A stretch of 64,000 nt of DNA from a bacterium (lineage in GTDB: Bacteria; Auribacterota; UBA3054). The translations under genes and the position numbers were made by a program. Every line of letters starts with the position of its first letter. Position 1 is the first letter of the stretch. Of this stretch, positions 6,213-14,446 are shown in pieces. The notes under the pieces are model-generated. The model was not told the origin of the DNA. It worked only from the letters and a program-made list of their open reading frames with translations, and made no database searches. Where the stretch lies: positions 1 through 64,000 of the forward strand of contig JAFZXZ010000017.1 of assembly GCA_017616555.1 (NCBI GenBank). Reading direction: 5' to 3'.

Positions 6213-8783
6213 TCACGGTTTTTTCAGCTCCGCCCCGTCCACAATAAGCGTCCAGTTGCCGCTGGGAACGATCTGGGGCTTATTGCTCCCTTTCACAAGC
6301 TTATATTCGGCCACGCAGCCGGTGTCGTTGTCTTTTAGGGTGAAGCTGTCCGTGCATCCTCCCGGGAAGAAGCGCCAGACTTCCTTGCCATCAAGGAGAT
6401 AGCATGATTCGTCGGTCTTGGCCAGGCCTACGCCGGCGGCCAGGAGCCTGCCTTCTTTGTCCTCGGGATCAAGAGTTGCCTCACGGGCCTTGACAGCGTC
6501 TTTCGTTACGTCTTCCCTTGAAGCCACCGCGGCGGAAATGTTCAGTTTTCCTTCCGCGCCTTTCGGCAGATAGACTTTGACAGTGCGGGCGGCCGCCGAA
6601 TAATCCGTCTTGACAGGCTCGCCGTTGAAGAGCGCGCCCTCGAAGGAAGAAACATTGCGAATTGTGACTGTGTAGCCTCTGTCCTTCATTTGTCCCTTGA
6701 AGCTGCCTCTCTGGTCGCCTATCATAATGAAATGGCTGTTGAGCTGGCGGATGTAGCGGAAATTGGTGAAGGCATATTCGCCTTTCTTATAGTCAGGAGT
6801 GATGCCGTCGTCCTCATAGAGCGCGAACGATCCCTCGCCGTCGCCGTCCGTTGGGAATATCATAAGGTCTATGGTCTCGGGCAAGTCGGCCATCCTCTTC
6901 CCCATTCTGCCCAAGGGCAACGGCGTTCCCTTCTTCACGAAGAGCGGCATCTCCATGATGCCGCGCGAAACGAGCGCATATCCTTTGTCATAGCTTTCGC
7001 CCGTGAAGTAATCGGCCCAGCCGTCACTCGGGAAATATACGACCTGGGAAGCGAGCCAGTCTTTTCCCCTGCCGGGCTCCGTTATGGGAGCGGACAGCAT
7101 ATGATCGCCCAGCAAATATTCCTGGGGATTCACATAAGAATCATTGTCATTTGGATAATCGTAATACAATGGCCTTATGAAAGGCAAACATTCCTCGTAG
7201 AGCTTGTGCGCGCCCGTATATATGTAAGGAAGAAGCTGGGAGCGCAGGACGTAACTGCTCTTCAAAGAGGGCTCGAACTCCCCCCAGAGCCAGGGGCGCC
7301 TGTCCAGGTTTACGTCATAAGTGGAATGAAGCCTGAAGGAGGCGGTGGTGGCGCCGAACTGCAGCCAGCGGGCGTATAATTCGGGATCTCTTCTGCCGTA
7401 GTGGCCGCCCATGTCGTGGGACCAGTAGCAGCAGCCCGCGTTGGCGGAGACTGTGTTCATGGCGATCTCGAAAGCCAGCATGGGCCAGCAGCAGCCGGTG
7501 TCGCCGGAGAATTCTATTGGGTACTTCTGGTCGCCCAGACCGCCCCAGCGTGCAAAGGAGAGTCCCCTCTGGTCGGGCTTGTCAGTGTGCTCGTAGTAGA
7601 GCTTATTCAGCCAAGTCCAGTGCTTCAGGCCAGGAACGCCGGAAACGTAGGGGTAGATGTGATCCTGCTGCCAGTCCACCCACCAGACATCCACGCCTTC
7701 CTTTTCCAAGGGTTCGTGGGCGAATTTGAAATAGGCGTCCATGTATTTCTTGTTGCCGGCCTGGAAAGGAATGATGCGGCCGCCTTCGGTGCTTTCGCCC
7801 AGGGCTTTCATGAAGTCCTCATAGCACCATTCGTGATCCCTTATGCCGTCGGCGGGGTGAACGTTAAGGGCAATGTGCAGCCCTTCCTCCCTCATTTCCT
7901 TCAGGAGCTCCTCGGCGTCCGGCAGAAGATCCCTGTTCCAGGTCCAGCCCGTCCAGCCGAGAGTTCCGGCGTGGCCAATGCCCTTGGTGGCTTTCCTGTC
8001 GTGCCACTCCATGTCCCAGACCAAAACGTCCAGGGGGTAGCCCTTTTCCTCATATTCCTTGACAAGGTTACGGTAATCCTCCGAAGTGTAGGAGTACCAG
8101 CGGGAATACCAGGAGCCGAAGGTGAACCTGGGCGGCATGGGGATCTTTCCGGAGACGTCGCAGAGTTCCTGCAAGCCCTTCTGAAAATCTTTTCCGTAGC
8201 AGAAGAGATAGACGTCCATGTCCCCTTCTTTAACTTCCCTCACGACCGCCGAGCCGTCCTTCAGAAGCGGCTTTTCCGTATCGTCGTAAATGAACCAGCC
8301 TTCCTTGGTCATAAGGCCGTCGTCGAGTTCGAAGGGGCCCCACTTGCCGTCGAGGGTTCCCGTGCTTCCGCCCAGGTTGTGCTGCTTGATCTTTCCGTAC
8401 GAGGGTCGCCATACGACTATGCCAGGCATGTGCACGCCGAAGTTATGGTCTTCCATCCTGCCCTCGGGATGGTTTCTGTCCACGAAGAAGATCATGCTCT
8501 TCGTCTTGACGAGGATCTGGTCGTCCTTGTCCTCGATCTCAAAGTCGGTAAAGTCCATCTCCCTTTTCTGGGCGAACATGGTCTGCTCGTCGTGGAAAGT
8601 CCCCCTTTCCACCCTCATGCAGCCCTCGTCGATGATGGAAAGCCTGAGGATGCCGTCGATGATCATAGGATTGACTTTGGGCGTCGGCGTCTTGGCGGTC
8701 GAGACTTCCGTGCCAACGACCGAGGCCGCGTTCAAAGGCAAAACAAACAGTGCGCAAAGCGATAAAAGCAGAAAATAAGACAT
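6213..8783 (-). CDS. Secreted GH31 family glycoside hydrolase, copy 2
   Basis: An 856-residue exported alpha-glycosidase of family GH31 (alpha-glucosidase/alpha-xylosidase group). A signal peptide (about 1-19) precedes an N-terminal beta-sandwich and a TIM barrel that begins near 'PPRFTFGSWYSRW' (about 218). The likely nucleophile is Asp370 in 'WWVDWQQD', and the acid/base is Asp428 in 'FSGDTG', both at the expected GH31 places. 'LRSQLLPYIYTGAHKLYEE' and 'RPLYYDYPND' are further family motifs. A DUF5110-like beta domain follows ('RGYTVTIRNVSSFEGALFNG'). It lies 9 bp downstream of a close paralogue, so the pair is one transcript. The substrate cannot be told from sequence. Confidence 0.9.
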   Translation of the reverse strand: MSYFLLLSLCALFVLPLNAASVVGTEVSTAKTPTPKVNPMIIDGILRLSIIDEGCMRVERGTFHDEQTMFAQKREMDFTDFEIEDKDDQILVKTKSMIFFVDRNHPEGRMEDHNFGVHMPGIVVWRPSYGKIKQHNLGGSTGTLDGKWGPFELDDGLMTKEGWFIYDDTEKPLLKDGSAVVREVKEGDMDVYLFCYGKDFQKGLQELCDVSGKIPMPPRFTFGSWYSRWYSYTSEDYRNLVKEYEEKGYPLDVLVWDMEWHDRKATKGIGHAGTLGWTGWTWNRDLLPDAEELLKEMREEGLHIALNVHPADGIRDHEWCYEDFMKALGESTEGGRIIPFQAGNKKYMDAYFKFAHEPLEKEGVDVWWVDWQQDHIYPYVSGVPGLKHWTWLNKLYYEHTDKPDQRGLSFARWGGLGDQKYPIEFSGDTGCCWPMLAFEIAMNTVSANAGCCYWSHDMGGHYGRRDPELYARWLQFGATTASFRLHSTYDVNLDRRPWLWGEFEPSLKSSYVLRSQLLPYIYTGAHKLYEECLPFIRPLYYDYPNDNDSYVNPQEYLLGDHMLSAPITEPGRGKDWLASQVVYFPSDGWADYFTGESYDKGYALVSRGIMEMPLFVKKGTPLPLGRMGKRMADLPETIDLMIFPTDGDGEGSFALYEDDGITPDYKKGEYAFTNFRYIRQLNSHFIMIGDQRGSFKGQMKDRGYTVTIRNVSSFEGALFNGEPVKTDYSAAARTVKVYLPKGAEGKLNISAAVASREDVTKDAVKAREATLDPEDKEGRLLAAGVGLAKTDESCYLLDGKEVWRFFPGGCTDSFTLKDNDTGCVAEYKLVKGSNKPQIVPSGNWTLIVDGAELKKP

Positions 8784-8792
8784 GTTTTCCTC

Positions 8793-11357
8793 CTAGTATT
8801 TTTCTTCCAGGCCAAGGAAGCTCACGCGCTTTTCCTTCCCGCCGGAAGGAAGCAGAACGACTGGCTCCTTGCTGTTTTTTTCAAAGTTCACTCTCACTAC
8901 ATTGCCGCTCCCCTCTTCCGTAATGGTAACATTTTCGACCAAGCCTCCCGGGAAGAAGCGGTAAACATAGTTGCAGTCGTAGCCGTAGGCGCTTTCATCC
9001 GTCACGCCGAGGCCGCAGCCCGCCACCAGAAGTTTGCCGAGCTTATCCTCGACCGGCAGGAGGGCGGAGCGCCTTGCAATTTCCGCCGCTGCAATCGCCT
9101 CGGGCGCCACCGTTTCGGCCTCGACTTCCAAAGTCCCGGGCAGCGTGTCCGCCAAAGGTATCGTCAGCGTGCGCTTTTCCGCGTCGAAGTCAGCCTGCAC
9201 GATCTGTCCCATGAACTTCGCCTCCTTGTAGGAAGCGATGTTTCTCAGGACCACAAAGGCGGGACGCTGCGCGATCCTGCCCTCGAAGTCGCCTTTTGTC
9301 TCACCGAATGTCACTTTGTGGAGATTGCCCTGCCTTTCATAAGCAAAGGGCGTGCGCGCGCTTTTTCCTTCCTTGTAGGCGAGGCTCGTGCCGTCGTCCT
9401 CGTAGAGTTCGCTCTCCCCTTTGCCGTCCCCTTCCGTGGGGAAGACCATGACGGTCAGCGCGCTAGGCAAATCGGCCATCCTCTTCCCGGTCTGTCCCAG
9501 GACGAGCGGATAGCCCTTCTTAACAAAGAGCGGGAACTCGTAGAGGTCGGCGCTGACCAAAGAATAACCTTTATCGTAGCCTTCGCCTGTGAAATACTGA
9601 GCCCAGCCGTCACTTGGGAAATAGACGACCTTGGTGGAAACGAAGGATTCTCCCCTGCCCTTCTCGGCTATAGGCGCGGCCAGAATGCCGTCGCCTAGCA
9701 AAAATTCCCTCGGATTGCGGAAAGCCGCCTCGTCCTCGGGATAATCGTAATACAAAGGCCTGATGAAGGGCAGGCTCTCGGAATAGAGTTTTTCCGCCGC
9801 GGAGTAGATGTAGGGCATCAGTTTCGACCTCAGGTCGAAGCTTCCCCTGGCGGACTTTTGCGCATAGTCCTGCCAGAACCAGGGGCGCTTGTCGATGTCG
9901 CCGCAGGAGTGAAGACGGAAAGCCGCCGAGATCGCGCCGAACTGCAGCCAGCGAGCATAGATCTCGCCGTCGCGGCCGCTGAAGAATCCGCCCAGGTCGT
10001 GCGACCAGTAGCAGCAGCCCGCGTTGGCGGAAACAGGCGTCATGCAGACTTCGAACTGCAGCATCTCCCAGGTGCCGCCGGTGTCGCCGGAAAATTCCAG
10101 AGGATGCTTCTGGTCGCCTAATCCTCCCCAGCGCGCCAAGGACAAGCCTCTCCTTTCCGGCCTGTCGGTGTATTCGTAATAGAGCTTGTTCAGCCAGGGC
10201 CAGTGCTTCAAACCAGGAACGCCGGAAACAAATGGATAGATGTAATCCTGCTGCCAGTCCACCCACCATATGTCCACGCCTTCCTTTTCAAAAGGCTCGT
10301 GGGCGTACTTGAAATAGGCGTCCATATATTTCTTGCTGCCGGCCTGGAAAGGCACGATGCGCTCCCCTTCCGTGCTCTCGCCGATGGCCTTCATGAAATC
10401 CTCGTAGCAGAAGTCGTGGTTCCTGACGCCGTCGGCGGGATGCACGTTCAGGGCGATATGCAGTCCCTTTTCACGCATCTCGTGTAAAAGTTCCTCCGCG
10501 TCCGGCAGAAGCTCCCTGTTCCAGTTCCAGCCCGTCCAGCCCAATGTGCCGCAGTGTCCCACGCCCTTATTGCCTTTCCTGTCATGCCACTCCATATCCC
10601 ATACAAGAACATCCAGAGGATACTTCTGCTCGTCGTATTCTTTCACGATATTGCGGTAATCCTCCGAAGTGTACATAGCGTGGCGACTGTACCAGGAACC
10701 GAAGGCGAACCTGGGCGGAAGCGGGATCTTTCCCGAGACGTCGCAGAGCGACTGCAGACATTTTTGATAATCTTTCCCGTAGCAGAAAATATACATGTCC
10801 TGGTCAAGCTCGCCGAACTCTCTCACTACCGCCGAGCCATCCTTAAGCAAAGGAGTCCTGGTGTCGTCTATGATGCACCAGCCCTCTTTCTTCATGAGGC
10901 CACAATCAAGCTTGCACTCTCTCCACTTGCCGTCCAAGGTGGCGATGCTGCCGCCCATGTCAGTAAGGTCCGGCACTCCGTTGTCGCCGTGCCAGCAGCC
11001 CACTCCCGGCATATCCACGCCGTAGTTCCAGCCGTCCATCCTGCCATTGAAGCGGTGTCTGTCCACAAAAAAGATCTGCGTTTTGGTCTTGACTAGGATC
11101 TGGTTGTCCTTGTCGATGACTTCGAAATCGAAGAAGTCCATTTTCCTTTTCTTCGCGAACATGGTCGGCTCGTCATGGAAAGAGCCGAGTTCCACGCGCA
11201 TGCAGTTTTCGTTCAGGATGGAGAGCCTTAAGACCCCGTCAATGATCATAGGATTGGCTTTCGGCGTCGGCTTCTCCTTGGTCGAAACTTCCGTCCCTTC
11301 ATAAGCGAAGGCCGAAAAACAAAGCAGCAGCGACAGGAACAAGTTTAAGCGTGACAT
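8793..11357 (-). CDS. Secreted GH31 family glycoside hydrolase, copy 1
   Basis: An 854-residue paralogue of the 6213-8783 gene with the same layout: signal peptide, N-terminal beta-sandwich, GH31 barrel and C-terminal beta domains. The nucleophile motif 'WWVDWQQD' and acid/base motif 'FSGDTG' are intact. Both copies begin their mature part with nearly the same phrase ('GTEVST...PTPK.NPMIIDG'), showing a recent tandem duplication. Differences cluster in loops ('SGRDGEIYAR' against 'GRRDPELYAR') and in the C-terminal domains, so substrate range may differ. A strong ribosome binding site (AGGAGG) precedes the ATG, and an extended -10 promoter lies upstream. Confidence 0.9.
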   Translation of the reverse strand: MSRLNLFLSLLLCFSAFAYEGTEVSTKEKPTPKANPMIIDGVLRLSILNENCMRVELGSFHDEPTMFAKKRKMDFFDFEVIDKDNQILVKTKTQIFFVDRHRFNGRMDGWNYGVDMPGVGCWHGDNGVPDLTDMGGSIATLDGKWRECKLDCGLMKKEGWCIIDDTRTPLLKDGSAVVREFGELDQDMYIFCYGKDYQKCLQSLCDVSGKIPLPPRFAFGSWYSRHAMYTSEDYRNIVKEYDEQKYPLDVLVWDMEWHDRKGNKGVGHCGTLGWTGWNWNRELLPDAEELLHEMREKGLHIALNVHPADGVRNHDFCYEDFMKAIGESTEGERIVPFQAGSKKYMDAYFKYAHEPFEKEGVDIWWVDWQQDYIYPFVSGVPGLKHWPWLNKLYYEYTDRPERRGLSLARWGGLGDQKHPLEFSGDTGGTWEMLQFEVCMTPVSANAGCCYWSHDLGGFFSGRDGEIYARWLQFGAISAAFRLHSCGDIDKRPWFWQDYAQKSARGSFDLRSKLMPYIYSAAEKLYSESLPFIRPLYYDYPEDEAAFRNPREFLLGDGILAAPIAEKGRGESFVSTKVVYFPSDGWAQYFTGEGYDKGYSLVSADLYEFPLFVKKGYPLVLGQTGKRMADLPSALTVMVFPTEGDGKGESELYEDDGTSLAYKEGKSARTPFAYERQGNLHKVTFGETKGDFEGRIAQRPAFVVLRNIASYKEAKFMGQIVQADFDAEKRTLTIPLADTLPGTLEVEAETVAPEAIAAAEIARRSALLPVEDKLGKLLVAGCGLGVTDESAYGYDCNYVYRFFPGGLVENVTITEEGSGNVVRVNFEKNSKEPVVLLPSGGKEKRVSFLGLEEKY

Positions 11358-11378
11358 TATGTTTCCTCCTTTACCCTA

Positions 11379-11387
11379 ATTTTAGCA
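11379..11387 (-). promoter_or_regulatory. Extended -10 promoter of the GH31 pair
   Basis: On the minus strand TGCTAAAAT lies about 22 bp before the ATG of the first GH31 gene. No good -35 box is visible (weak TTTCTG at 16 bp). Confidence 0.45.
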
Positions 11388-11438
11388 AACTCTCCCCTGT
11401 CAGAAAAGAGAGACGATTTGTTTCCGCTTTCGACCTCA

Positions 11439-11588
11439 TTGAAAGCGCTTGCCTTTTCATATCATACTTACGGAAACTCTACTTGCGGTTTCCAATTAAA
11501 ACCGTCCAGAGACCAAAACGCCATAAACGGTCAATTATCCAGACCCTTGGACGGTTCGCGCGGGGAATAGTTCCCCGCGCGTTTTTTT
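11439..11588 (+). ncRNA. Candidate small RNA ending in a strong plus-strand terminator
   Basis: No gene is read on the plus strand here, yet a terminator-quality hairpin (GCGCGGGGAA/TTCCCCGCGC, 11558-11580) is followed by T7 on that strand. Upstream on the same strand are two further inverted repeats: GGAAAC/GTTTCC (11472-11493) and AACCGTCCA/TGGACGGTT (11500-11556). TTGAAA at 11439 with TATCAT at 11460 (15 bp) or CATACT at 11463 (18 bp) could be its promoter, giving a transcript of roughly 115 nt. It lies between the GH31 pair and the metallopeptidase-like gene, both on the minus strand. No known RNA family is recognised. Confidence 0.35.
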
Positions 11589-14361
11589 ATTCCGCTTCAA
11601 TGGTGAATTCAAAAAGTTCGCTGGCCCTTATCCCGTCCAGCACGTAAAGGGCTTTCTTGATCTTTTCGCCCGGCTTCGCAGGCGCTTTGAATTCCTGGAC
11701 CCTTCCGCTCTTGAAGCCGGAGGCGTACCAGTTCCCCGCGTCATGCCAGTAATAAAGTAGCGGCTGGAGCTCCGGATCGAAGCTTCCCTTGGCGTCAAGC
11801 TTGATCGTCTGTCCGGCTTTCACTTTGAAATAGTTGGTCGAAAGCAGCGCCACCGGAGCCCTGTTGAGCTTGCGGCACTCTTCCGGGATATCGGTCTTCC
11901 TCAAAACCGGCCTCTTGGTGTTTTTCAATTGTGTCCTGATCTCGTAAACGCCACGCATCTTGTCGCCGGCGAAAAATTGCTCGTTGAACTCTGACATAGG
12001 CAGCAGATGGAATTCCACGTCATCCGCCGTTTCGATCTTAATGAGCAATAATCCCTCCACATGCCACACGGAGGGCGTGCAGGGCGCGTCCTTGGTAGCG
12101 TTGCTCTCGTCGGTCGTCATGCCGAAAGGATTCCAAACGCTCGTTCTGCCGTCGAAGCGGTCGGTGTAAACGCAATCCCAATCCTTGTCGGTGTCGGTCG
12201 GGATAAGATACTTTCCCTCCTTGTCGGTGTAGCCTTTGAATTTGGGAACATCGGCAAAGTATTTGTCCGCGAAGGAATTTATCTTTCCGTGCGAGACCTG
12301 ATAGATATAGACCGCCGCGTCCTTGAGGGGCTCGTCGTTGACGTCGTAAAGTTTCAGGATGTTTTCCGAAATGGGAATGAACCTTCCCTGCACGCCCCAG
12401 AATCTCGGACCCCTGTATCCCATGCAATAGACGATCTTCCCTGCGTTGGATTTGTTGATCCACATATGGCAGCCGCTCATAAGGGGCGTGTAGGCCGAAC
12501 CGCAGGGCACGTTCTCCGCGGAACTGTACATGATATCGGCGCCGAACTTCGGCATCCTGCTTCCGCCTACATACAATTTCCCCTCCTTGTCTTTCAGCAA
12601 CACATTGTGGCTCCTCACGGGATAACTGTAAACGTCCGGCAGCGCCAGACAGGTGTGCCCCAGTTCGTGCACCACGGAAGCGTTTAGCGACGAGAAATGC
12701 GGCGCGCTTGCTTGATGCGAAGCATGGTCGTTGGGATTGTCCGTTATGGGGAAACCGCCGTCCCTGAATTCCTCTCCCTTGTCGTAAACGTTGTCCTTGC
12801 CTTTTTCCCAATAATGATAAACAAGGTTGTCGATCCTGTATTTCTCCTTGATGCCATCCGGGCAGATGTCGGGATATTTGGTGTCAAGCAGCAGCGCATC
12901 TAATTTCAGCTTGTGCCCGGCCACCCAGTCGAACATCGAGAACGATCCCACGCAATTCATTTTCCTTTCAGCAAAATAATTCGTCGTAACGATTGGCGAG
13001 AACGCGAACCACAACGGCCTGGCGTCGCCCCACTCGGAGACTTTGTTGTTGACGAGGCAGAGGTCATCCTCCAGCGCGACCTCGGCGTTCATCAGCAAGC
13101 TTTCCTTCGGGAACGTCCAGACAAAAGAATACTTCCTGATCTGCTGCGGCAGAAAAGGCTCCAGATCCACGACCTTCTTGCACACGGGTTCTTTATCGTC
13201 CCCTACCCAGAACTTGAGTTTCAAGCCCTTTGGCGAAGCCACAGGGCCATAGTTGGCCACGTGCACCACGGAGGTCACCTGGTCCCCGGGGGCGATCTTT
13301 GTCTTAAGATCCTTGTAGCTGTAGCGCGGCAAAAGCTCGATGAACTGCACAGTCATGTCCGGCTTTTCAGGAGAAATCACAGAAGTCTTGAATTCCGCAG
13401 TTTTCCCGCGGTAACTCGCCTTGACCGTGACCGGCCCTTCCGCAATGCCCTCTATGGCTGCCGACACTTTCGGATCGGGCTTTGCGTTGTCGTTGTCCGT
13501 CGTCCACTCTATGAAAGGCTTGGCGTCGAAATAAGACCAGTTGCCGTAGGCGTTCATCTCGTCCGTCACCATTTCGAATTCGCCGTTCCTTTTCGCAAGC
13601 AAACCGAATTTTTTAGAATACCCCTTCAAGATCCTCTTGTCTGCGTGTATCCCCCAGGGTTCAGCCGTGATCTTGATATCCTCCGCCGGGAAAGTCCGGA
13701 AATAATCCGTATAGACGGTCCTTAACAAAGCCCCGTTGTCAAGTGTCGATCTCTTCCCCAGTTTTTCGTTCCTGAAGACCAGATCCATCATTTCGCCGTT
13801 GTCGTGATGAAATTCAATGTTCCCGGGTATCTCCCCCGGATCAAAGAAAGCGTCCTTGCAGGGCACTTCCCCGGCAATACACACTTTGTCGAAAAACAGC
13901 GGCAGCCCACAGGGAACGCCGTCGTCGTTCACGAACCAGGAAAAAGCAATGTGATGCCACTCCCGCGCCTTGAAATTAACCGTACCTCTCGTGGCGGCCT
14001 TCTTCTCCTTTGATACGGAAGCGATCTTCAGAAGGCCTTCCTTGGTCTTCGAGAGAACCATCCCGTTCTCTGGTTTTCCCAAGACAAAGATCAAATGCTC
14101 CTTGCCGTCGTCGGAAGAGAAATTGGGCTGGAACCAAAACGAGACGTAGCCGAATTTGGGCGAGATCTCCAGCCCTTCCGCATAGGTGACATTGTCGGCG
14201 CGCCTAAGATCCTTGTGCCCATCAAGCCAGCTGTCCCCCGTCTGCACTTCCTGCGCCCCACTAAGCGGCGCGGAAGAAAGCGGAGAAAAAGTATAGACCG
14301 TGGCAGAAACGTTCATCACCGCCAAAACAATAACGACAAACAAGATCCTCTTCATAAACAT
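11587..14361 (-). CDS. Secreted zinc metallopeptidase-like protein with LamG-like module
   Basis: A 924-residue exported protein. After the signal peptide (to about residue 21) comes a LamG/concanavalin-like domain (about 25-190; 'FKAREWHHIAFSW'), then Ig-like regions including a CARDB-like domain near 340-450. A catalytic-looking domain near 500-640 contains the zinc motif 'VVHELGHTCLALPDVYSY', with HExxH and a following Asp as possible third ligand. A carboxypeptidase-regulatory-like segment ('KLYDVNDEPLKDAAVYIY') and a PKD-like end follow. The motif resembles M6/M64 peptidases ('HExGHxLGLPDxY') but has one extra residue before the Asp, so activity is not certain. ATGs at 14361 and 14355 are both possible starts. 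Confidence 0.75.
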   Translation of the reverse strand: MFMKRILFVVIVLAVMNVSATVYTFSPLSSAPLSGAQEVQTGDSWLDGHKDLRRADNVTYAEGLEISPKFGYVSFWFQPNFSSDDGKEHLIFVLGKPENGMVLSKTKEGLLKIASVSKEKKAATRGTVNFKAREWHHIAFSWFVNDDGVPCGLPLFFDKVCIAGEVPCKDAFFDPGEIPGNIEFHHDNGEMMDLVFRNEKLGKRSTLDNGALLRTVYTDYFRTFPAEDIKITAEPWGIHADKRILKGYSKKFGLLAKRNGEFEMVTDEMNAYGNWSYFDAKPFIEWTTDNDNAKPDPKVSAAIEGIAEGPVTVKASYRGKTAEFKTSVISPEKPDMTVQFIELLPRYSYKDLKTKIAPGDQVTSVVHVANYGPVASPKGLKLKFWVGDDKEPVCKKVVDLEPFLPQQIRKYSFVWTFPKESLLMNAEVALEDDLCLVNNKVSEWGDARPLWFAFSPIVTTNYFAERKMNCVGSFSMFDWVAGHKLKLDALLLDTKYPDICPDGIKEKYRIDNLVYHYWEKGKDNVYDKGEEFRDGGFPITDNPNDHASHQASAPHFSSLNASVVHELGHTCLALPDVYSYPVRSHNVLLKDKEGKLYVGGSRMPKFGADIMYSSAENVPCGSAYTPLMSGCHMWINKSNAGKIVYCMGYRGPRFWGVQGRFIPISENILKLYDVNDEPLKDAAVYIYQVSHGKINSFADKYFADVPKFKGYTDKEGKYLIPTDTDKDWDCVYTDRFDGRTSVWNPFGMTTDESNATKDAPCTPSVWHVEGLLLIKIETADDVEFHLLPMSEFNEQFFAGDKMRGVYEIRTQLKNTKRPVLRKTDIPEECRKLNRAPVALLSTNYFKVKAGQTIKLDAKGSFDPELQPLLYYWHDAGNWYASGFKSGRVQEFKAPAKPGEKIKKALYVLDGIRASELFEFTIEAE

Positions 14362-14383
14362 GATTTCCCTTGGTTACAACCTA

Positions 14384-14392
14384 ATTGTAACA
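14384..14392 (-). promoter_or_regulatory. Extended -10 promoter of the metallopeptidase-like gene
   Basis: On the minus strand TGTTACAAT lies about 22 bp before the ATG at 14361. It is back to back with the addB promoter. Confidence 0.45.
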
Positions 14393-14430
14393 AAATAACG
14401 ACAAATGCGCACATAAAAGACGGTTGTCTT

Positions 14431-14439
14431 TGCTATAAT
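14431..14439 (+). promoter_or_regulatory. Extended -10 promoter of addBA
   Basis: TGCTATAAT is a perfect extended -10 element; the addB ATG follows eight bases later, so the leader is very short. No clear -35 box is visible. Confidence 0.55.
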
Positions 14440-14446
14440 TGAAGCC

